Source: Modestobacter roseus (lineage in GTDB: Bacteria > Actinomycetota > Actinomycetes > Mycobacteriales > Geodermatophilaceae). From it: DNA of 64,000 nt. The notes below the pieces were generated by a model, which made no database searches, was not told the DNA's origin, and worked only from the letters and a program-made list of their open reading frames with translations. A program made the translations under genes and the position numbers. Location of the stretch: contig NZ_VLKF01000001.1 of NCBI RefSeq assembly GCF_007994135.1, forward strand, positions 2,790,001-2,854,000, given 5' to 3'. How positions within the stretch are numbered: position 1 is the stretch's first letter; the number at the start of each line of letters is the position of its first letter. Positions 59,325 through 64,000 of this stretch are shown piece after piece.

Positions 59325-61292
59325 ATGACGACGACCGAACCCATCGCCCCCGAGGACGCCCCGGTCTCGCCCGAGGTGGTCAGTGACCCCGCGGCGGAAG
59401 ACCTGGCGCCCGGCAAGGCCGTCGAGCTCCTGCAGCGGGTGCTGATGCCCCGTCCGGCCGACCAGCTGAAGGTCCGGAGCCTCTACCTGGACGAGGTGAA
59501 CGCCGGCCGGGTCAAGGCGCAGGACCGGTTCAGCGCGGTCATCGGCCCGGCGTCCGAGCTCTCCTTCGCCACGTACTTCAACGCCTTCCCGGCCAGCTAC
59601 TGGCGGCGGTGGAGCGTGCTGGACAGCGTCGTCCTGCAGGTGACGGTCGCCGGCACCTGCCGGGTCGACGTCTACCGCTCCAAGGCCGACGGCGAGTCGA
59701 TGCACGTCACCGGGGCGACCCACGAGGGTCACGACGAGCGGACGCTGGAGTTCGAGCTCGACCTCGGCCCGTTCATCGACGGCGGCTGGTACTGGTTCGA
59801 CGTCACCACCGAGGACGAGACGACCGTCCGGCGGGCAGGCTGGTACGCCCCGCAGGCCCCGGCCGAGCAGCCCCGACTGGGCATCGGGATCTGCACCTAC
59901 AACCGGCCGGTCGACGCGGTCGCCGCACTCACCGCCCTGGTCGAGGACGACGTCGTCCGCGACGCGCTGCACCTGGTCACCGTCGCCGACCAGGGCGGCA
60001 ACCACGTGCGCGATGCCGCGCTCTACCCGGCCGTCGCCGAGGCGCTCGGCGAGCGTCTGCGCATCGTCGAGCAGCCCAACCTGGGCGGCAGCGGCGGCTT
60101 CGCCCGGACGATGTACGAGTCCTTCACCGCCAGCGACGTGACCCACCACATCCTGCTGGACGACGACATCCAGCTCGAGCCGGACAGCATCCTCCGCGCC
60201 CGCGCCTTCGCCGCGTACGCGGAGAAGCCGATGCTGGTCGGTGGGCAGATGCTCGCCCTGCAGGACCGCTCGGTGCTGCACACCATGGGCGAGATCGTCG
60301 ACCGGTCCAACTTCTTCTGGCGGAACGCCCCGAACACCGAGTACTTCCACGACTTCGGCGAGAAGACGCTCCGCGAGTCCCCGGACCTGCACCGGCGCAT
60401 CGACGTCGACTACAACGGCTGGTGGATGTGCCTGATCCCCCGCACCGTCTTCGAGGCGATCGGCATGCCGTTGCCGGTCTTCATCAAGTGGGACGACGCC
60501 GAGTACGGGCTGCGCGCGTTCGCCGCCGGGTTCCCCACCACGTCGCTCCCGGGCACCGCCATCTGGCACCTCTCCTGGGGCGACAAGGACGATGCCAGCG
60601 ACTGGCAGGCCTACTTCCACATCCGGAACCGGCTGATCGCCGCCGCGCTGCACTCGCCCCACAAGCACGGCGGCAAGCTGTTCCGGGAGATGCTCAAGGC
60701 GGACCTCCGCTTCCTCATCACCCTCCAGTACTCGACCGCCGAACTTCACCAGATGGCCTACCGGGACTTCCTGGCCGGCCCTGAGCGGCTCTTCGAGGAC
60801 ATGCCCGGCTCGGTGGGCAAGGCCCGCAAGACCCGCAGCCTCCACCCCGACGGCCGGGTGCTCGGCAACTCCGGCGACCTCCCGCTGCCCTCGATGAGCA
60901 CGGCGGAGGCGCTGTCGTTCCGGCGCATCCCGGTCGGGGCGGCGCAGATCGGCAAGACCCTGGTCAAGGCGATCGCGCACAACGCCACCAAGGTCGACCC
61001 GGGCGCCCGGGAGGTGCCCCAGCTGAACCTGGCCTTCCAGGACGCGCAGTGGTTCCTCCTGGCCCGGCTCGACAGCGCCACCGTGGGCACCGCTGACGGC
61101 CGGGGGGTGACGTTCCGGCAGCGTGACCCGGAGGCGTTCCGCCGACTGTTCGGCAGGTCCAGCCAGCTGCTGCGCCGGCTGTACACCGAGTGGCCGGAGC
61201 TGCAGCGGCGGTACCGCGACGCCGCCGGCGAGCTGACCTCGGTCGAGCGCTGGGGCACGGCCTTCGACTCGTGGGGCTCGACCCGCTTCTGA
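59325..61292 (+). CDS. glfT2: Galactofuranosyltransferase GlfT2
   Basis: A 655-residue processive GT2 that extends the galactan with alternating beta-(1-5) and beta-(1-6) Galf. The N-terminal beta-sandwich precedes a GT-A domain with the metal-binding D279-D-D281 (LLDDDIQLEP), catalytic W389-D-D (WDDAEYG) and H415 (AIWHLSWGD), all as in mycobacterial GlfT2 (637 residues). Cytoplasmic, membrane-associated. Confidence 0.96.
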   Translation: MTTTEPIAPEDAPVSPEVVSDPAAEDLAPGKAVELLQRVLMPRPADQLKVRSLYLDEVNAGRVKAQDRFSAVIGPASELSFATYFNAFPASYWRRWSVLDSVVLQVTVAGTCRVDVYRSKADGESMHVTGATHEGHDERTLEFELDLGPFIDGGWYWFDVTTEDETTVRRAGWYAPQAPAEQPRLGIGICTYNRPVDAVAALTALVEDDVVRDALHLVTVADQGGNHVRDAALYPAVAEALGERLRIVEQPNLGGSGGFARTMYESFTASDVTHHILLDDDIQLEPDSILRARAFAAYAEKPMLVGGQMLALQDRSVLHTMGEIVDRSNFFWRNAPNTEYFHDFGEKTLRESPDLHRRIDVDYNGWWMCLIPRTVFEAIGMPLPVFIKWDDAEYGLRAFAAGFPTTSLPGTAIWHLSWGDKDDASDWQAYFHIRNRLIAAALHSPHKHGGKLFREMLKADLRFLITLQYSTAELHQMAYRDFLAGPERLFEDMPGSVGKARKTRSLHPDGRVLGNSGDLPLPSMSTAEALSFRRIPVGAAQIGKTLVKAIAHNATKVDPGAREVPQLNLAFQDAQWFLLARLDSATVGTADGRGVTFRQRDPEAFRRLFGRSSQLLRRLYTEWPELQRRYRDAAGELTSVERWGTAFDSWGSTRF

Positions 61293-61314
61293 GCAGCGCC
61301 CACCGGGTGCACGG

Positions 61315-61347
61315 AGGCCCCGGTTGCCGGACAGGCGACCGGGGCCT
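61315..61347. terminator. Terminator hairpin between glfT2 and glfT1
   Basis: AGGCCCCGGTTGCC (61315-61328) pairs with GGCGACCGGGGCCT (61334-61347), 14 bp with one G-U pair and a 5-nt loop, followed by a T-containing stretch on the plus strand. It separates two convergent operons. Confidence 0.75.
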
Positions 61348-61361
61348 TCGTCCGTCCGGGC

Positions 61362-62252
61362 TCAGGGCCGCGTGAACCGCTCCCGCCGACCGGCGCGGGT
61401 CAGCCGCAACCACTCGCGGAACCCCGCCGGATCGCGCCGGGACACGAGGAAGAACCAGCCGAAGCGGACCGTCTCCAGCGGGCGGAGCCAGCGCATGCCC
61501 GGCTGAGCCATCAGGTAGCCGCGATTGCGGTAGGTGAAGTACCGCTTGACCTCGTTGGCCGGGTGCTGCGCCGACAGACGCCCCCCGAGGATGGGCTGGA
61601 ACTCGGTGGTGCCCTCGGGATGGAGGTAGGCAGCGGCGGTGCAGGTGCCGAACGGCAGCCCGGAGCGGACCAGCCGGCGGTGGACCTCGGTCTCGTCGCC
61701 GCGGAAGAAGAGCCGGTAGTCCGGCACTCCTACGACGTCGAGGGCGTCGGCGCGGAAGAGCGCGCCGTTGAACAACGAGGCGTAGCCGTGCAGCACCTCG
61801 ATGCCGGTGAAGTCGCTGCGCCTCCGCCGCCAGCGCAGACCCCTTCGCAGCGGGAAGGCCAGCCGGTCCGGGTCGGCGAGGTCGGCGACCAGCGGCGAGA
61901 CCTCAGCCAGCCCGTGCCGGGTCGCGCAGTCCAGCAGGGTCGCCAGCGTCGTCGCGTCGGACGGGCGGCCGTCGTCGTCCGCGCACCACACCCAGTCGGC
62001 CCCGAGGGCCAAGGCGTGCAGCATGCCGAGGGCGAAGCCCCCCGCGCCCCCCAGGTTCCGCTGGCTGGGCAGGTAGGTGACGGGGAGCCCGCTCGACCGC
62101 ACCACGTCCTCGGCGGGCTGGTCGACCCCGTTGTCCACGACGAGCACGTGATCGGGTCGACGCGTCTGCCCGGCCAGGCTCTCCAGACTCACCCGTAGCT
62201 GCTCGGCGCGGTGGCGCGTCACGACCACGGCCACGACGACGCCACCGGTCAC
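61362..62252 (-). CDS. glfT1: Galactofuranosyltransferase GlfT1
   Basis: A 296-residue GT2: VVVTRHRAEQLRVSLESLAGQ, VVDNGVDQP, the NLGGAGGFALGM loop and the DXD in WCADDDGRPSD. Together with FRGDETEVHRRL this fits GlfT1, which adds the first Galf residues to the rhamnosyl-GlcNAc linker. The GTG start overlaps the wzt stop, so it is the last gene of the wzm-wzt-glfT1 operon, as in the mycobacterial Rv3781-Rv3783 region. Confidence 0.9.
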   Translation of the reverse strand: MTGGVVVAVVVTRHRAEQLRVSLESLAGQTRRPDHVLVVDNGVDQPAEDVVRSSGLPVTYLPSQRNLGGAGGFALGMLHALALGADWVWCADDDGRPSDATTLATLLDCATRHGLAEVSPLVADLADPDRLAFPLRRGLRWRRRRSDFTGIEVLHGYASLFNGALFRADALDVVGVPDYRLFFRGDETEVHRRLVRSGLPFGTCTAAAYLHPEGTTEFQPILGGRLSAQHPANEVKRYFTYRNRGYLMAQPGMRWLRPLETVRFGWFFLVSRRDPAGFREWLRLTRAGRRERFTRP

Positions 62253-63016
62253 GCGGCGGCGCCCTTGTACGAGCGGAGCACGTCGTCGAGATCGCCGTGC
62301 TGGACGATCCGCCCGTGCTCCATCCAGATGGCGGTGTCGCACAGCTCGCGGAGGAACTCGTCCGAGTGGGAGGCGAAGACGAGCAGACCCGAACGCTCGA
62401 CCAGCTCCGACAGCCGCCTCTTCGACTTCTCCAGGAAGGCGGCGTCCACCGCCCCGATGCCCTCGTCGAGCAGCAGGATCTCCGGGTCGATGCTGGTGAC
62501 CACGCCCAGGGCGAGGCGGACCCGCATGCCGGTCGAGTAGGTGCGCAGCGGCATCCGGAGGAAGTCGCCCAGCTCGGTGAAGTCGGCGATGTCGTCCACG
62601 CGCGCTTCCATCTGCTTGCGCGTCATGCCCAGGAAGAGGCCCCGGACGACGATGTTCTCCAGCCCGGAGACCTCCGGGTCCATGCCGACGCCGAGGTCGA
62701 ACACCGGCGCGACCCGGCCCCGGACGACGGCAGAGCCCCGGGTCGGCTCGTAGATCCCCGACAGCAGCCGCAGGAGCGTCGACTTGCCAGCGCCGTTGTG
62801 GCCGACCAGCCCGACGCGCGCCCCGTGCCCGAGCTCGAGGGTGATGTCGCGCAGCGCCTCGATCACCGGCACCCGCGCCTCGCTGGCGATGTTCCCCCCG
62901 ACCATGCCCATCACGGTCTTCTTGAGCGAGCGGCTCTTCGCGTCGAAGATGGGGAAGTCGACGCAGGCGTTCTCGGTGGTGATGCTGACCAGGGGTCTGT
63001 CCTCCGACACGGTCAC
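62249..63016 (-). CDS. wzt: ABC transporter ATPase for galactan export (Wzt-like)
   Basis: A 255-residue ATPase of the polysaccharide/teichoic-acid exporter class: Walker A GHNGAGKST, signature YSTGMRVRLALG, Walker B ILLLDEGIGAVDAAF, and H-loop SHSDEF. The C-terminal glycan-binding domain of some Wzt proteins is absent. GTG 63016 overlaps the permease stop (GTGA); GTG 63010 is the alternative. With wzm it moves lipid-linked galactan across the membrane. Confidence 0.93.
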   Translation of the reverse strand: MTVSEDRPLVSITTENACVDFPIFDAKSRSLKKTVMGMVGGNIASEARVPVIEALRDITLELGHGARVGLVGHNGAGKSTLLRLLSGIYEPTRGSAVVRGRVAPVFDLGVGMDPEVSGLENIVVRGLFLGMTRKQMEARVDDIADFTELGDFLRMPLRTYSTGMRVRLALGVVTSIDPEILLLDEGIGAVDAAFLEKSKRRLSELVERSGLLVFASHSDEFLRELCDTAIWMEHGRIVQHGDLDDVLRSYKGAAA

Positions 63017-63849
63017 ACCCAGTAGGAGATGCGCGACCGGTAACGGCGCAGCACGACCAGGGTCGCGGCCCAGCCGACGACGGTGATCACCAGGACCACG
63101 ATCCAGTGCCGGATGTGCTGGTCCTGACCCAACATGGGCTGGCGGATTATCTCGATGAAGTGCAGGAACGGGTTGAACTCGGCCAGGCGCGCCCGTTCGG
63201 CGATGCGCGGGTCGGGGCTGTTGAGCAGGTCGCTGTAGATCCAGACGATCGGGGTGAGGAAGAACATCAGCTGGACGATGCTCTGGGTGATGGGCGTCAG
63301 GTCGCGGAACCGGGTGGTCACCATGCCGAGCGCCAGTGCGACCCATGCACCGTTCACGACGAGCAGGACCAGCGCCGGCAGCGCGACGAGCGACGCCCAC
63401 GTGAGTGGCTGCGGGAAGATGATCAGCATGATCGCGTAGACGATCAGGTTGTGGCCGAAGAAGAGCAGTTGGCGCCAGACCAACCGGTACACGTGCACCG
63501 ACAGGGGCGAGGGCAGGTGCTTGATCAGGCCCTCGTTGGCGATGAAGACCTCTGAGCCCTCGCTGATGCAGCCACTGATGAAACCCCAGACGATGAACCC
63601 GACCAGGATGTAGGGCAACTGCACCGAGATCTCGTTGCCGAACAGGCCGGCGTAGAGGATGCCGAGGGCGACGGCCGTGACGGCCATCGAGATGGTGATC
63701 CAGATCGGCCCCAGCAGCGACCGGCGGTAGCGCTGACGGATGTCCTGCCAGCCGAGGTGGCCCCAGAGCTCCCGCTGACCCCACCCGCCGACGAGGTCGT
63801 CGGTTGCGCGCCTCCAGCTCCTCGCGCCGGCGACGGCGGTGACGGTCAT
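63013..63849 (-). CDS. wzm: ABC transporter permease for galactan export (Wzm-like)
   Basis: A 278-residue ABC-2 type permease. RYRRSLLGPIWITISMAVTA at the N-terminus and six helices are typical of Wzm/TagG. SVQLPYILVGFIVWGF and FFLTPIVWIYSDL are family blocks. ATG 63849 is 7 nt after TAGCGT (63862-63857). First gene of the wzm-wzt-glfT1 operon. Confidence 0.93.
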   Translation of the reverse strand: MTVTAVAGARSWRRATDDLVGGWGQRELWGHLGWQDIRQRYRRSLLGPIWITISMAVTAVALGILYAGLFGNEISVQLPYILVGFIVWGFISGCISEGSEVFIANEGLIKHLPSPLSVHVYRLVWRQLLFFGHNLIVYAIMLIIFPQPLTWASLVALPALVLLVVNGAWVALALGMVTTRFRDLTPITQSIVQLMFFLTPIVWIYSDLLNSPDPRIAERARLAEFNPFLHFIEIIRQPMLGQDQHIRHWIVVLVITVVGWAATLVVLRRYRSRISYWV

Positions 63850-63862
63850 GGCGCCCACGCTA
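63850..63862 (-). promoter_or_regulatory. -10 element of the wzm-wzt-glfT1 operon
   Basis: TAGCGT (63862-63857) followed by 7 nt and ATG 63849, with no Shine-Dalgarno sequence. The same hexamer starts rmlC, rmlB, the second GT-C gene, lysE and the RecB-like gene. Confidence 0.6.
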
Positions 63863-63911
63863 CCTGGGCCCATCGGCCGCTCAGCACCACCGCTGCCCAC
63901 TGCGCGGGGCA

Positions 63912-64000
63912 TCACGGCCCGATGTGCACGGTGGCCACACCCGTCCCGCTCGCCACGTCGATCCAGCCGCGCTGGAAGTCGGTCCGGGTTCCCCCGGCGA
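63912..64000 (-). CDS. C-terminal fragment of a probable LGFP-repeat protein
   Basis: A minus-strand frame runs from the right edge to a TGA at 63914-63912, with 28 visible codons. The peptide has TRTDFQRGWIDVASGTGV and ends VHIGP, which resembles the F-x-x-G-W-I-x-x-x-x-x-TGA core of LGFP repeats found in wall-associated or secreted actinobacterial proteins. The rest lies outside the window, so the assignment is tentative. Confidence 0.5.
   Translation of the reverse strand, partial: AGGTRTDFQRGWIDVASGTGVATVHIGP

Overview
The window is a contiguous, very GC-rich chromosomal segment of an actinobacterium. Third codon positions are almost all G or C, GTG starts are as common as ATG, and many genes have a TANNNT hexamer 6-9 nt before the start codon with no Shine-Dalgarno sequence, which suggests leaderless mRNAs. 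The gene order matches the conserved block known in Mycobacterium tuberculosis as Rv3235-Rv3266c: an Rv3235-like gene, secA, hpf, comF, lpqB-mtrB-mtrA, ahcY, manA, an SIS-domain gene, manB, a DUF3499 gene, a metallopeptidase-like gene, whiB2, fbiA-fbiB, manC, wbbL and rmlD. It is joined to a galactan block (glf, glfT2, glfT1, wzt, wzm). Geodermatophilaceae is the family that fits best, but this is inference from memory of gene content. No tRNA, rRNA, CRISPR array, insertion sequence or prophage was seen.

Layout. 1-10.5 kb is housekeeping and accessory: the tail of a DEAD-box helicase, a beta-propeller protein, a hydrolase, an MpaB-like oxygenase, a divergent argP/lysE pair, a RecB-like nuclease, a PHP phosphoesterase, PH-domain and DUF6758 proteins, a NUDIX hydrolase and a MaoC-like dehydratase. 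10.6-17.3 kb holds an HTTM-like membrane pair and an orphan type VII secretion module (WXG100 protein plus an FHA-FtsK/EssC-like ATPase). 17.3-21 kb has a WS/DGAT acyltransferase homologue with a broken catalytic motif and a CpaB/CpaE pair. 21-23.4 kb has a small excisionase-type HTH gene, a hypothetical gene frameshifted at a run of nine G, a LysM protein and the Rv3235-like gene.

23.5-41 kb is mostly on the minus strand: secA, hpf, comF, the lpqB-mtrB-mtrA cell-envelope signalling operon with an unusual repeat array between mtrA and mtrB, ahcY with a structured leader, manA, and a manB-trm112-SIS-CDF operon. 41-48 kb holds a DprE2-like reductase, a degenerate metallopeptidase, a Wzz-like membrane protein, whiB2, and fbiA plus a short fbiB for coenzyme F420 synthesis. 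From 47.4 kb to the end is a cell-wall polysaccharide locus: rmlC, rmlDB and rmlA make dTDP-rhamnose; manA, manB and manC make GDP-mannose; wbbL adds rhamnose to the lipid-linked GlcNAc; glf makes UDP-Galf; glfT1 and glfT2 build galactan; wzm and wzt export it. Two tandem GT-C membrane transferases and the DprE2-like reductase suggest arabinan addition. Together this looks like most of an arabinogalactan-type pathway.

The least ordinary features are the G9 frameshift, the 10-bp phased repeat beside an HTH gene, the EssC-like ATPase with two Lys-to-Arg Walker A motifs, the HPALVDG acyltransferase, the nitroreductase-less FbiB, the mtrA-mtrB repeats, and hairpins that enclose both stop codons at several convergent gene junctions.
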